A DNA stretch of 64,000 nt from Apiosordaria backusii. Taxonomy: Eukaryota; Ascomycota; Sordariomycetes; Sordariales; Lasiosphaeriaceae. The translations under genes were made by a program, and so were the position numbers. The stretch is taken from assembly GCA_030549205.1 (NCBI GenBank), contig JAUKTV010000013.1, positions 1 to 64,000 of the forward strand, written 5' to 3'. Below are positions 21,132-32,904 of the stretch, piece after piece (within the stretch, counting starts at the first letter, position 1; the number at the start of each line of letters is the position of its first letter). Below the pieces are notes generated by a model that had not been told where the DNA came from, did no database searches, and saw nothing but the letters and a program-made list of their open reading frames with translations.

Positions 21132-22275
21132 TCAACTACTCCCCGCCGTCAAACACACACCCCCCTTAACATCCCAGGTATCAACCCCACCACTCTTTGC
21201 CGTGAGTGTCGCGGCAAAGACGTTGATCTCCTGGGTAGTTTCCTTGACGGGCTCATAATGCAGGAGGTAAAACAACACAACGGTGTCAGGACTGCCCTTG
21301 ATGATGACTGAAGCGAGGGAAGATCCAGGGATGGGGTTGTTGGGCAGCGCCACAGGCTGCGGCTGGGTGACGGCGCCGGCTTTGTCGACTTTGAGGCGGA
21401 AGATTTGGTTCTGGAGGTCGGTGGTGTAAAAGGCCCAGAAGTTGGTGCCGTCGTCGACGGCTGTGATGGGGGAGTGGGCGGACAAGGTGATGGTTTTGTC
21501 GTTTATGGTGTATGTTGCGTAGTCTGCAGTGGTAGAGGTTAGAAGACAGGGGTTAAAAGATGGTTCAGGGGTAAAAGTGGGGAACATGCGTGAGTGGTGA
21601 CTTACCGTTGGAGCCTTGGTCTTGAGATGAGCCGAGTTCGAGTTTGTCGTACTGGAAGAAGACGACGGGGTCATCGGTGTCGGTGGGGGTGTTGTAGTGG
21701 ACTACTTCGATGCCTGGTTGGGGTGGGACGGCAGTGAGGGACGTACCGAACAGAGGCGGGTCATCCAGGGGTGGGTTGCCCGTCTGCCAGCCGTAGGAGG
21801 GGCTGTGGTTGACGAGAACGATGTTGCCGGTGTCGGAGGTATCTTGGTAGTAGAGACAGACGAAGTCATAACCGCCGTCGTTGACGAGGCGGACGGCGGC
21901 GAGCTTGGAGTAGGGGGCACACTGCCATTTCTTGTCGTAAAGGTCGCCTTCGACCCATTTGGTGCCGTTGAAGTAAATGTCACGGAGGTAGTTTTGCTTG
22001 TCCACGAAAAATACAAGGCGCTGGGAGTTGTAGTAGATGGACTTGGAGGTGATGGCCGCTAAGGGAGTGAAGCGCTTGGCGGGAGCACTGCCGGTTTCCT
22101 TGGTGAGGCCGATGCCGGTCTGGTCACCGGTAACTTGGTAGGTTGCCGGGCTGCCGGCGAGTTTGCCTTTGATCTCAACGAGCTCGCCGTTGTAGGTCTG
22201 AGCGTAGGTGAAGATGTTGTCTGCGTCCTTGACGCAAGCTGCAAGGCCCGTGTTGGGGAGAAAGTTGAAGGACAT
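21132..22275 (-). CDS. AAL-like fungal lectin (six-bladed propeller family)
   Basis: Exon 1 is 22275-21606 and exon 2 is 21523-21132. The 82-nt intron has GTAAGT, a CTAAC branch site and CTGCAG. The product is 353 aa without a signal peptide. Repeated blades resemble fucose-binding AAL/AFL lectins, for example RLVFFVDKQNYLRDIYFNG, then KWVEGDLYDKKWQ and APYSKLAAVRL. Such lectins bind fucosylated glycans and are often cytosolic defence or spore proteins. The usual family length is about 310 aa, so this copy is slightly long even before the possible readthrough tail. It is divergent from the tyrosinase gene, with about 1.2 kb between them. Sugar specificity cannot be read from sequence alone. 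Confidence 0.7.
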
Positions 22276-23364
22276 TGTGATGTCAGGGGATTGTTTGGAT
22301 CAAGGTATGAATGACTGAGTTGGGCTGCTAGTTCTTGTCTTCGATTATCCTCTCGCTGGTTGGCAGCCTTTATGCTTTTTCGTTCATTGTGACGGCTTGC
22401 ACTCTCCTCGTGAGGTTACCTCTCTATCATCACTCCCGTCCCCGTTCATCTATGGTTCTAATGTTTGCGGTATGCCCGGAGTTCTTCGAGGACACCAAAC
22501 CGTAGCTGGCATGTACAAGCCGGCTTCTCATTGGATATTAGCATCCTGCATAACCCCTCAGCTCGTCCCGGTTTCCTTCTTGTGTCGACTGGCATAGCCC
22601 CACTGAATATGACCAGTCTTTCGAGCTTCTCGTTGCAGGCTTGGCATCCAGTCACAAGGTCGCAGTTTCGACCTTTCAGATAAGATCAACCCTCAAACAT
22701 GAAGCTGAAATCCTCGTTAGATTCCTTAAAATTCACCGAACCCAGCTGAATGGCTCTAACAGGAAAGGATCGCCGCCTGCAAAGGTTGTCAAGCTTGCAA
22801 AGGTTGTAAATAAATGCATGCACCAAGAAACATGGAAACGATCACCACCCGGCAGACATGGCATTGGACTTGTCCATTCAATTTCAGCTGGCCACAAAAG
22901 CAAATATCATGACAAGATGGTGTTTTCATGACTGTCAGGTTCATGGAAGGAAACCCTGAGGGTAACACGGCATATTTGGTGGGCCGGAACAAATGCCCTG
23001 AGGGATAGGATTGGTCGCTGTGTTCTCGGGCCGTGTCTACCTGCCTTTCAACCCCTCATCTTGATGCATATCCGACGGACTGGGCAGCGGTCGTCCCGTT
23101 GTTAGAACTTTGTGTCCAGTAGGTGGTCAGAACTCTGTGCAGAATGGACTTGTGGCGTCGCTGAAAGAGGATTGCATGATGATGCATTCACGAACCCTGA
23201 ATGGATGTTAGCGTAGGATTCGATACCAACAAATGAATGTATGGAGGGGGACGATAGCAATGCAATCGTGATTGATGGTATCGTTAGTAACACGAGCAAA
23301 CTACCTGTAGCCCTGAGGGTAAATCCGATCTCCTATGGAATCTGAGACTGCTCCTCGCCAGGTA
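22276..23364. other. Divergent intergenic region (lectin / tyrosinase)
   Basis: No gene is recognised. The left end is the lectin promoter; the minus strand upstream of 22275 is rich in short AT tracts. Several short frames occur without domains. Confidence 0.5.
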
Positions 23365-23529
23365 ATGAAAGGCAGGACAGGCAGATGTGTGTTTATGGCT
23401 ATAATAGGGGACAGTAAAGCCCTCCCATCTCAGGGTCTTGTCAGACGAACAACCACTCACACCAAAACTCCCAAAGCACACACCATACACCTTGCAGTCT
23501 AGCTTCCAATTATATCCCCTGTTTACCCT

Positions 23530-25852
23530 GTGACGGGTATCAAAGCCGGTGTCACTGACGCCACAGTTCCCCTTCGTCTTGAGGTGGACACCTGGTATCC
23601 AGGTCAGACGGCAGAGCACCTGTTCCAAAACAACCTCTTCATCTGGGCTCTCCGTTTCCTTCAAGAGCGAGACCCTGACCACAAGCTCTCCTTTTTCCAA
23701 ATCGCTGGCATTCATGGCATGCCCTACCAGCCATGGGATGAGGACACCGATGCCATCACTGCCAATGAGGGCTATTGCACTCATGACAGTCTCCTGTTTC
23801 CCTCCTGGCATCGCCCCTACATGCTTCTCTATGAGCAAGTCTTGTATGAGATCATGATCAAGCAAGTCATTCCCCAACTCCCAGCAGACAAACAACAGGA
23901 GTGGAAGGATGCCGCTGCCACATGGCGTCTTCCTTACTGGGACTGGGCTCAGAAGAAGACGCGTGAGGGTCAGGACCAACCGCTCTACGATGTCCCGCTC
24001 ATCACCAAGCAGCCCAGAATCGGCGTCATCGATCTCAAAGACGGTGTCACCGTCTTTTACATTGACAACCCAATGTACAAATTCACCATGCCTGACAACG
24101 AAAGGATGGGCTGCTTTGGGATCAACGATATCCAGGACACAGACTCCAAAAACAACATCATGACCATTCCGGTATGCCCCTCGTCCCACCCACTCGCTTC
24201 TTCCTGAAACTGAAAGCCTCCAGTTCTCCAAAGCCCAAGCAACCTCCCGCTGGGCTACCTACGAGCCCGAGTCTGACACCGTCTCCACCCAATGGACAGA
24301 AGGCACAGTCCGGAACTCCCTTATCACTTCAACCCTCAATGCGCACCCTTGGTACGGCAAAAACATCGACAACGTTCCGCTCGCCGAGATGGTCTACCGC
24401 CTCTACGTCCACGATTACATCTCCTCCTACACCCAATTCGCCACCACCAAATTCCGCACCTCCCCCGACTACGACCCTGGCTCTCCCGCTGCCTATCTGA
24501 ACCTGGAATACGTCCACAACAACATCCACAACTGGACCGGCGGCTTCGACAAATACATCGGTCACATGGCCGAGCCCGCCGTCGCCGCCTACGACCCCAT
24601 CTTCTGGATGCACCATGCAAACGTCGACCGCCAGTTCGCCCTCTGGCAGGGGATCTCCCTCCTCGACCCCGCCAAGAACTGGTTCCAGTCCCCCGACGAA
24701 CAACTCCAAGACGACGGGAACTGGTACATCGCAACCGGCGACGTCGACACCCCTCCACCCCGCTCGCCCCCTTCCACAAAGACGCCGAAGGCAATTACTA
24801 CACCTCTGACGACGTGCGAGACATCCACAAGCTCGGCTACGCCTACCCCGAGCTCCAGCCCTGGCTAGACAAGTACAAAGACGCCCACGGCAACTTCGAC
24901 GCAACCCTCTACGTCGCCGACGTCAAGGCCCAGATCAAAGCTTTGTACTCCCCAGGTGAACTCGGCGCCCCAACCGAGATCTCCTCCTCCATCCCACGCT
25001 CCTTATCCGGCACCACTGTTGCTCAACCCAACTTCAACAAAGACATCATCATCAACGTCACTTACAACCGGTACCTTTCCCCCCTCCCCCTTCCCCTCCC
25101 CTTCCCCCTGTCTATTCCACCTTCCCTAACCAGATTTCCCCTGCTAGCTTCGCCCTAAACGGCATCCCCTACACCCTCTACTTCTTCCTCGGCACCCCCT
25201 TCCCCTCCCCATCTCACTCCGACCCCTTGCAAACCCACCCCCAACATATCGGCTTCGTCTACACCTTCTCCAACCCAATCTACCGCAACCGCGCCGCCCC
25301 GGTTGCGGCAACTGCCGCCGCAAAGCCCTCTCCGATACCAAATCCCGCGCTCAAGTCCCCATCACCGGCGCGCTCATCGCCCGCCACCCCGCCATTCACA
25401 ACGGCAATTTGCCGGAGGGTGTTCATGCGCTGCCTAGTTTGGAGGTTGATACTGTCGGGGAGTATCTGGAGAAGCATTTGCACTGGAAGATTCGCTCTGT
25501 AAGTTTCTTTTCATTCAAAATCTTTGTTTACTTTGTTTCTAGGTTGGGTTAGCCGGCTTTGTTCTAGTGTGCCACTTAGCCCCTTTTTGCCCCTTTTAAC
25601 CCCTGAGCAGGGGTTGGTGACGGGACCCACTTTCATGTGGGTGTTTGAGATGTTATGATCATGATGCTAATGGAAATGGGATAATAGCACAGCGGAAACG
25701 ACATCGATATCCCGGTTGAGAACCCGTTTGTTGAGGTGGCTGTCTACCACCGCAACGCCAAGTTTGATGACGTGGGCAACACGGCTCAGTACCAGCGAGT
25801 CGAGAGGGCCACCCGGAGCAAGCCTGGTGGTTGGCGCTCCGAAACTGCTTAG
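23530..25852 (+). CDS. Tyrosinase (common central domain), frame-disrupted
   Basis: A type-3 copper oxidase that hydroxylates phenols and oxidises catechols. Copper site A is seen in IAGIHGMPYQPWD and YCTHDSLLFPSWHRPY, copper site B in VHNNIHNWTG and PIFWMHHANVDRQF, with all expected His present. Introns are 24172-24223, 25071-25147 and 25499-25687. The C-terminal part includes the CGNC motif and ends RSKPGGWRSETA. Two frame breaks are seen: the C-run 24750-24753 and GG at 25301-25302, each fitting one lost base. No in-frame ATG precedes PVTGIKAG: an in-frame TAG stands at 23500-23502, and beyond it an open frame leads back to an ATG at 23365. Either a tiny first exon is missed or the gene is broken. 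Confidence 0.8.
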
Positions 25853-26749
25853 TCTCTGGTGTCTCTCTGTGCTTGAAAATCTTTTCGGTCTCTTCCTTCG
25901 TGCTATCTTCGAGATATTTGGGTTAGATTGCCAGCTGGAAACAGATGATGGAACTGGAAGCTTGTCCAACGACCCCTTGCACACGGATAACACGGGTGTT
26001 GGACAGCCGCCCAACAACTGCAATGACTTTTCAGCAATGCAATATTGTCACGTCTTCGCACTTTCTATCCTGCAATGTGACCATCCTTCTGACGCCCCCA
26101 TATCCTCCAACCCACCTTGCCCATCCCCCTTCTCGCGTTCACCTTCCCCTCCAGCTCTCCGCATTTCCGTTTCCTACCCGGTTTTCCATCATAGCCATCT
26201 CCTCATCTTGAACTCCCGTCATAATGCAACACGATCAGATCATATGATAACATCATCCCCCCTTACCCCGAAACCCTGCATCCAATATTCGTTTCATGAT
26301 AGCCTCAACCTGCGCGTTTCCCCCTCCCATACCTGAATCCTTCATCCCCAGGGTATAGAATCCCATTCGATGATCTGTTGCCTGCCCGGGAATTGATACA
26401 ACCAGTGATTACAAAGTACCTATTTCATCATTGGTTCATCCAGCAAGCGGTGCACCCCGATGATGTGCAGATCCATATCGATGTTTGCATACCTCCCACC
26501 AGTCACAAAGAGAGCCTGTACACCATCTCCGTCGGGAATGCTGCACACATCCCACGTTCTATTGTCGCGACTCCAAATCCAAACGCTGACCGGAAAGCGG
26601 GGTCAATGGCGGCAGTTGGGGTAACAGAGCCTCATCTGAGTGGGTGTTCGCCGGGTATTAACAGATGGGGATGAGTGCCCTCGAAACGAGATGTTGAGTT
26701 GATCGACGAGCACAGAAACAAGCAATCACGCAAAAAGCGGCAAACGACG
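25853..26749. other. Intergenic, no gene recognised
   Basis: Tyrosinase 3' region and upstream region of the dioxygenase. The pyrimidine-rich part at about 26090-26220 looks like UTR or promoter sequence. Confidence 0.45.
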
Positions 26750-28146
26750 ATGGCCGCCACCACCGCTCCAACCCCTGGTCGCATAGACTACTATGCCCAG
26801 ACCTTGTACCCCAGCAGCAATACCACTGAGCCTGCCACTAAAGTAGCCGGTGAAGCCTTGCCCGGCTTTCCCTCTCGCTACGATGGCGAGAGGGTGTGGA
26901 CAGGGCCCAAGTGGCTTGACCCCAAGCTCCAGCAGAGCTACATCGTGCGAATCAACGACAAAGACTTGCCCGAGATTGAAAGGGCTCTTCGCCATTTCCA
27001 GGGTAAGGGAGCCACCACTTCTGAGCAACTGGAAAGGATATTGACGTATGGGCAACGCAGGCCTGAACTTGCCACCTGTATCACTCAGTCGTGATACCTT
27101 CCCTCTTTCCAAGGAGCTGAGCGAAAGACTCCGGCGTGTGTCCCAGGATTGCTACAATGGCCGCGGGTTTTCCCTTATCCGTGGTATCTCTCCTGATCGG
27201 TTCACAGACGAAGAAAATGTCCTCATCTTTGGCGGCATATCTTCATACATCGCCCCAACTCGAGGGTTCCAAGATGTTCACCGTGAGCTCGTGACCTGCC
27301 ATGTTCTCAGCGAGGATATGAGGCCCGGGTCCAAGGAGCAGAACCTGAGGCCTGCATTCACCAATGGCCGGCTGGTGAGTCTCAGATCTTTTGAATGGTA
27401 GAACGTGTCGACTGACTTGATGAAGGCCTTTCATACCGATCTCAGCGATATCCTCGCGCTGCACACGCTCGGTGGTTCTGACACGGGCGGTGAGACGATG
27501 ATCGCTAGCGCTTGCCAGATCTACAACGAGATGGCGGAGAGTCGACCGGATCTTCTTGAAGAGCTGGCCCAGAACTGGGCCTTTTTCCAGTAGGCCACAA
27601 TGTTGAAGTACTCCAGGATGAGAGATGTGTGCTAATCCTCCATAGCTCCAGGACTACCACACCGATGGGACGCCGCTCCTGACCAATGCACCTGGTGACA
27701 AGCTGGTATTCCAGTTCTCGCGACTTCCCATCACAGGCTTCCGCAGCCTGGGTGCAAATCCCGCTTTGCCTCCGCCAACCGAGAAGCGTCTTGAGGCCAT
27801 GGCTAAGGTGGAGGAGCTGGCGTGGAAGCACGCTTTCCCCCTGCCTCGGGAGCCTGGTGACATGGCGTACATCAACAACCTGTGCCTCATGCATGCTCGA
27901 AGCGCCTTTGACGTCGACGAGGCCGGCAATCCACTGCCTTCGAAGCGTCACCTTGTCAAATTGATGTTGCATGATCCCGAGTTGGCATGGGAACTTCCTA
28001 AGCACCTCGGTTGGTACCTGGAACGCGTGTATGGCCCCAATCAGGAAGACGGAGGAAGAACTGAAAAGTGGCAGTTGAGCGTGAAAGATGAGTCGTTGCC
28101 CGATGGTCGTATCTGGGCTGGCGCTGGAGCTCTCACTAACGGTTAA
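26750..28146 (+). CDS. TauD/TfdA-type Fe(II)/2-oxoglutarate dioxygenase
   Basis: Exons are 26750-27002, 27061-27374, 27426-27589 and 27646-28146, with introns of 58, 51 and 56 nt, all with good signals. The start at ATG 26750 has ACGATGG context. Metal ligands are visible: H-x-D in AFHTDLSDILAL (about residue 192) and the distal His in NNLCLMHARSAFD. The family oxidises small acids or amines with 2-oxoglutarate and O2; close fungal members are usually uncharacterised and the substrate here is unknown. No acceptor joins exon 3 (WAFF) to exon 4 (DYHTDGTPLL) in frame; one base is missing at about 27647-27651, most simply in a CC pair. The rest of the gene is well preserved. Confidence 0.75.
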
Positions 28147-28614
28147 GAAGACTCTCGTATCCGTTTCACCTTAGGGTCTTGATGGTATTGTCTCTTCGTC
28201 ACTCGTTTCAGAACTCTTTTTCAGGCGTTTGATGTTCATGGCCGCAGCCAGAATGATGACCATCGCTGCTACTGAGCAAGGCAGGACTGTCAAGTACGGT
28301 GTCAGTGATCCTTCAGCTTCTTTCCTTGGTTTGAGTATAACGATGGGGGATATGAAAGGTAACCCATATTTTTGAGCAAATTCTTAGGTCTTGACTTCTG
28401 ACCAATTTGATCTTCAAGAGGGGACTCCGTCAGATGAGGTTGAAAAAGTCTCCTGTGAGCTCATTGATCATCTTTTCTTCCAATTTCGATTCGTACCCAC
28501 GAACCTTTACTTTCTCCAAATAGACTCAAAGCCCAAAGCCGGCATATTGTCCTCACCATTCATACTAGAGTTCCTATCACCGCCGCTGTTCAACCGTTAA
28601 ACCAGACTTCAGGG
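28147..28614. other. Intergenic, no gene recognised
   Basis: 3' regions of two convergent genes (dioxygenase and F-box-like gene). There is a 70-codon frame with no domain. Confidence 0.5.
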
Positions 28615-29169
28615 TCACGATTTCTGGTTCGAAAACACCGTGGGCTGCACCCATCTCCCGCGTCTGGCTGTTTCTGTAGCGAAGCCCAGCCAAATGTCCC
28701 TCAGCAGGCCCTCATCCCGAAACAAGGGGGTCACCTCGGTATCATACCGAAATTGATCGTCGCGTTGCTGGTCAAAAGTTGACGCACGACCACTCGGAAA
28801 CCGGTGATAGGTATTGATAGTAATGCACCACTGATGCTTGCCTGTCGGTCCTTGCCATTTAGCCACTTTTATGTGACAGAATAGGTCCCCACAGGACGGC
28901 CCTTGCAAGACCGAAAAGGGATGAAGTGAAGGACAGATTGCGCAAAAGTAGTAGTTATGACTGATGTCCTTCTCGAGAAGCTCGCACAATTCTGCCTTGT
29001 CTGGTTTGTCGAGAGGGAGTAGGTACTCGATGATGCGGGAGAGCAGCTCGAATAGGTCTCTACATGTCAGCGACAGTGCGATTGCGGGTGCTGGGGCGAG
29101 ATGTTCCTGGCAGAGGTACACCACGATGTCTCTAGGAAGCTCCGAGAGTTTGAAGACTTGTCCGGACAT
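28615..29169 (-). CDS. F-box-like protein, 184 aa
   Basis: The start chosen is MSGQVFKLSELPRDIVVYLC at 29169. The N-terminal 45 residues match an F-box-like motif (LPRDIVVYLC, then ALSLTCRDLFELL). The rest is a fungal F-box-associated tail with a Cys pair (YYFCAICPSLHPF). F-box proteins connect substrates to SCF ubiquitin ligases. It is short for the family and ends just after WVQPTVF, so the tail may be truncated. An upstream in-frame ATG at 29253 is possible but adds residues that are unlike the family. Confidence 0.55.
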   Translation of the reverse strand: MSGQVFKLSELPRDIVVYLCQEHLAPAPAIALSLTCRDLFELLSRIIEYLLPLDKPDKAELCELLEKDISHNYYFCAICPSLHPFSVLQGPSCGDLFCHIKVAKWQGPTGKHQWCITINTYHRFPSGRASTFDQQRDDQFRYDTEVTPLFRDEGLLRDIWLGFATETARRGRWVQPTVFSNQKS

Positions 29170-31068
29170 TGCGGCGCCCCGGCGGTCAAGTCCAGGTCGG
29201 GTAGGAAGTAAAATTTCGGAAGTCCGAAGTAGGTAGTACTGAGGGATAAGCAAGGCTCATGCAGGGCTGGGAACTGCCGAGTGCAGGTCAAGACTGAAAG
29301 AAGGAACGGTGGACCTAATGGTTTTCGGGCATTTAGTGGGGGAGATCGGGGGGGGGGGGTTATTTAGCCCACTGGAACGAGGCCCTCGTTCTTCATCAAT
29401 CAAGCAGTTTTACCTCTTTCTTTTAAGAATCTTAGCCACCACGTAAGTAAGCGTTAGCTCGACGATTGGATGCAACAATTCCAATTAGTCAATAGTGACG
29501 CAAATACTCCGTTGCCTAATGGATGAGAATCCGCAGAGAAATGGTAGAAGGGACTACATGGACTATAATAATTAGACTTTGTATAATTGGGTAGGCTTCA
29601 AGGGATCAGGGCATACCTACCTCCTAAGTAGGTACAGCTAGGTATCCCAGGAGTCAGATAGTTTCCAGGTAGAATAATCATTGCCCTTTCGGCTTAGCTG
29701 TCCGGTGTCACTAACGCGTTCGGAATCATCGGAATCGGAGGATGAGGAAGTTTGCTGCAATTCTTCTTAGCACCGGACGTACGACTAGGCTCAGCCCCTC
29801 CAGAGTCCATAATGCAAGCCCTTCCCTCTCCGACCTAGCACCTCTTGTCTTCTGTAATCATTGACGCAGAACACTTGCCTAATGATACAAGAGGAACCAC
29901 AGTAGGACTGGCAGGTTATTATGAGCAGTATATCCGGAGGAGTAAGCCTCTTAGGGGACATCGTCGACACCAGTCCAGCAGAATACCTACGAAATGGAAC
30001 TAGCGCTATACGGGCCGGCTTACCTTATGCTGTAATTGGTGAGGAGTTTTGGAACGTTGAGCGCCTTCTAGATTGTCGCACGGGGCGGAAGGGACGGAGA
30101 GGTCGCTTACCTGACCATGGAATAGTTGGTACGGGGAAATCACGGGCAAGAGCATGATATATGTAACCAAGGAGTTTACTGATACGAGTCGTGCCAAGCA
30201 ACGCCAGAGACTTTGAAACGGCTTATTTCTCTTGTTAGAAGGGACAAGTCCGTGGAATCAACCTCGGAGAGCTCTGCTGGTCGTGGCTACCTAACCTATG
30301 TCCAGTACGAGACTGGTGGTATTACGTCGAGTAGGGAGACATTGCCAAACTCAGGGAGAGAACAGTACATGCTTTTGGGGATCCATCTGCAACCTATTGC
30401 CCGTAATAAGTGCATCTTCGTACCTAGGTATGGTTAAGATGGGGTTATTCCGCCACGTGTTCATTTATGGATAACCTTTTGCGATATTCTGCGCAAGGTC
30501 CATAGCTGTAAGTTGCTTTTAAAACTAGATCCATACATTCTTGAGTCTTGATATGCATCCCGATCCCGAAAGCAGCCGATAAACTCTGGTGCGTAGAAAA
30601 GTGACTTTATACATTCAGGCTGGTATCGACGGGGATTCCGTTTATCTTCTGACTCTAAGCCAGCGTCTCTCAATGCATCGTCTCTGCCTCGGAGCCTCCA
30701 CGTACGTCCCCTGATTGCTAAGTGCCATTCCTAAGCATGCTCGTTACTAATGTTTCCGACTCTCCCAATCCTGGAGAAATCTAGGCGCTAAAGAAGGATC
30801 TTTCGACCATTTCCAACCGGGACATATGATGATATATCGACCACTTCAATACCTAGGTAATTGAATTACCTTGGAAGAGGGACTTTTGGCGGCGATTGGG
30901 CAAGAAAACGGACCGGAGCCCCACTTAGATCACTTCCAAATGGTGTACAAAGCTTGATCTCACCCGGGGCTCTTTCTTGGATTCTTCCCTTTACATGAAT
31001 CACAGGCTCACACAACACCAATCAGCCATCCCGACGGTACCGAGTATCACTCCAAGATAATCTCCACG
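29170..31068. other. Gene-free region
   Basis: It holds a G-run (about 29350), TAGGTA-type low-complexity sequence (29617-29650) and a few short frames without domains. CT/AC-rich sequence before 31069 is probably the promoter and 5' UTR of the next gene. Confidence 0.5.
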
Positions 31069-32676
31069 ATGGCGTCCCAACACATTCAGGTAGCCACGCC
31101 GCCCTCCAAAGACGCCATCCTCGAATCCCTCGTCGAAAATGTCCGCGCCTGCAATGCGCGCCTACCGCCCGGACGCGACAAGATCGTCTTTGGCGCGTGC
31201 GAACTCGAGGCGGAAATGCCGCTGCTTCTCAACCGGCCTGGCGCGCGCCTCCCGTGTAGGGAGCCGCCCGCCGAGTTCGAGACCGTCAACGCCCACTTTT
31301 CAGCCCAAATGCACGCTTTCTTCAACGCACTGCACGACCTCGAGGACATGGCAGACAAACCGTCCTCGGACGACCTGGACCTCTGCCGCCCAGACGAATG
31401 CCTTCGGCCCGTCATATGCGTTTCCAACCAGTCCTTCGAACCCCAACTAGACTGCTTGCACCGCGCCTTCCACACTCGCCGGATCACCGTCCAGAACCCG
31501 GACAGCCTGCCCCTCCTCAATCGCGTCACTCAACTGCGCATCCTCCCCGACCGGGATTCCACCTTTGACCCAATCAACATGCGGCCCGTCTCCTTACGCA
31601 CGCCCCTCGAACTCGCCACCCGCCTCCCTCAACTCCGCGAGCTGGACTGCCCCTGGCTGTGGGAACGCCTTCCCGTTGCCTTCACATCCAAGGCACTGCG
31701 CATAATTTCCCGCGTCTGGGCAGGTCCTTGGCGCGATGACCGCGCCGAGTTCGCGCGGGCTGTGCGTCATGCCATGCCCTTGTTGCCGTCCTCCCTCACC
31801 AAGGTCCGTCTCTGGTTCTGGAGGCCCAGCTCCCATTGGGACGAGGTGGACCAAGCGGCGCAGATGCCCGACCTTGTTGGCGCGTCGTCGTCGTCGTCCT
31901 CGACCAACGAGTTTGAAGGCATAGACCCTGTGTCTCTTGGCCTGCGGGACCTGGGAAGTCGCCTGGAGGAACTAGACGTCTGCGCGCTCATCACCCCCGA
32001 TCTTTTCCCTTCCGGTAGCGACGGTTTGTCATGGCCACACATGCGGCACCTCAACGTGGAATTCCACCCGTGCGCGCCCGACGGCAGCTGGTACTTTTCC
32101 GGCCCGCGAGGGGAAGATCCCCACGCGACAGGGTTCGCCATCACGAGAGAGGAGCACTACCCGCCCGGCCAGGAAGACGACGACGAGACGCACGAGTTAA
32201 TGTCCGACGAGAAGGAAGAGTACCGGGGCGACGCACCGGACATATACGACCTCCGCAACCCCGACATGTTCCGTCTGCGCCCCATCGCGGAACGCATCAA
32301 CCCTTTGCTCTTGGCGTTTGCCTCGTCTCTGCAACGGCAAAAGATGCCCGCCCTTCGAGACGCCGAGCTGTTTACGTGGCTTACGTGGCGGCCCTCCAAG
32401 GAGAGGGCGAAGGAGTATGAAGGGAGTGATGACGTGCCTCCAACTTCGTATGAGGAGGAGACGGTTATGTTCCGATGGGGGGTGAGATACGAGGCGCCTG
32501 CCGTTGGAGGAGATGGGAAAGGAAAAGTGACGTGGCAGGTCGGTGAGGACTGGAGGCCGGAGGACGGAGTCATCAAGGCGTTTGAGGATCTTGTGGGCGG
32601 AGACGGGGAGAACATGGAGTGGAAAGCGTTTGAGTTTGTGGAAGAGAGGGAGCAGGATCCGGAGGACTATATCTGA
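31069..32676 (+). CDS. Fungal F-box-associated/LRR-like hypothetical protein, 535 aa
   Basis: A single exon from ATG 31069 (ACGATGGCG) to TGA. The middle resembles the large fungal family of F-box-associated proteins lacking a clear F-box: LLNRVTQLRILPDRD, RLPQLRELDCPWLWERLP, SLGLRDLGSRLEELDV. A conserved segment WYFSGPRGEDPHATGF follows. A Ser-rich run (GASSSSSSTNE) and an acidic C-terminus (EEREQDPEDYI) occur. The role is unknown; substrate reception for ubiquitin ligases is a guess from the family. The frame is intact with no introns. Confidence 0.75.
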   Translation: MASQHIQVATPPSKDAILESLVENVRACNARLPPGRDKIVFGACELEAEMPLLLNRPGARLPCREPPAEFETVNAHFSAQMHAFFNALHDLEDMADKPSSDDLDLCRPDECLRPVICVSNQSFEPQLDCLHRAFHTRRITVQNPDSLPLLNRVTQLRILPDRDSTFDPINMRPVSLRTPLELATRLPQLRELDCPWLWERLPVAFTSKALRIISRVWAGPWRDDRAEFARAVRHAMPLLPSSLTKVRLWFWRPSSHWDEVDQAAQMPDLVGASSSSSSTNEFEGIDPVSLGLRDLGSRLEELDVCALITPDLFPSGSDGLSWPHMRHLNVEFHPCAPDGSWYFSGPRGEDPHATGFAITREEHYPPGQEDDDETHELMSDEKEEYRGDAPDIYDLRNPDMFRLRPIAERINPLLLAFASSLQRQKMPALRDAELFTWLTWRPSKERAKEYEGSDDVPPTSYEEETVMFRWGVRYEAPAVGGDGKGKVTWQVGEDWRPEDGVIKAFEDLVGGDGENMEWKAFEFVEEREQDPEDYI

Positions 32677-32904
32677 TTCTCATCAGATTAATGTACAGAA
32701 TCAACAATCCTGGCCGGTAGACCACACTCGAATCTCAAATTCAATCAACGAAGGGCCGACAATCGCGCTCACCGCTACCGACAAGCAGAAAAGAAGACAC
32801 AGCCAACTTCTTCAATCGATTCTTGTCCATATACTCCCCCAGTATGGTCAAACTTGTTACTACCTCGCTAGTAACCAGCAGCATTACTCACCCCCCTCCC
32901 CGTA

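Noticed and set aside
24292..25158. 288-codon frame read as a separate Arg/Pro-rich gene
   Set aside because: Its second half is tyrosinase coding after the one-base loss; its first half is a shadow of tyrosinase exon 2.
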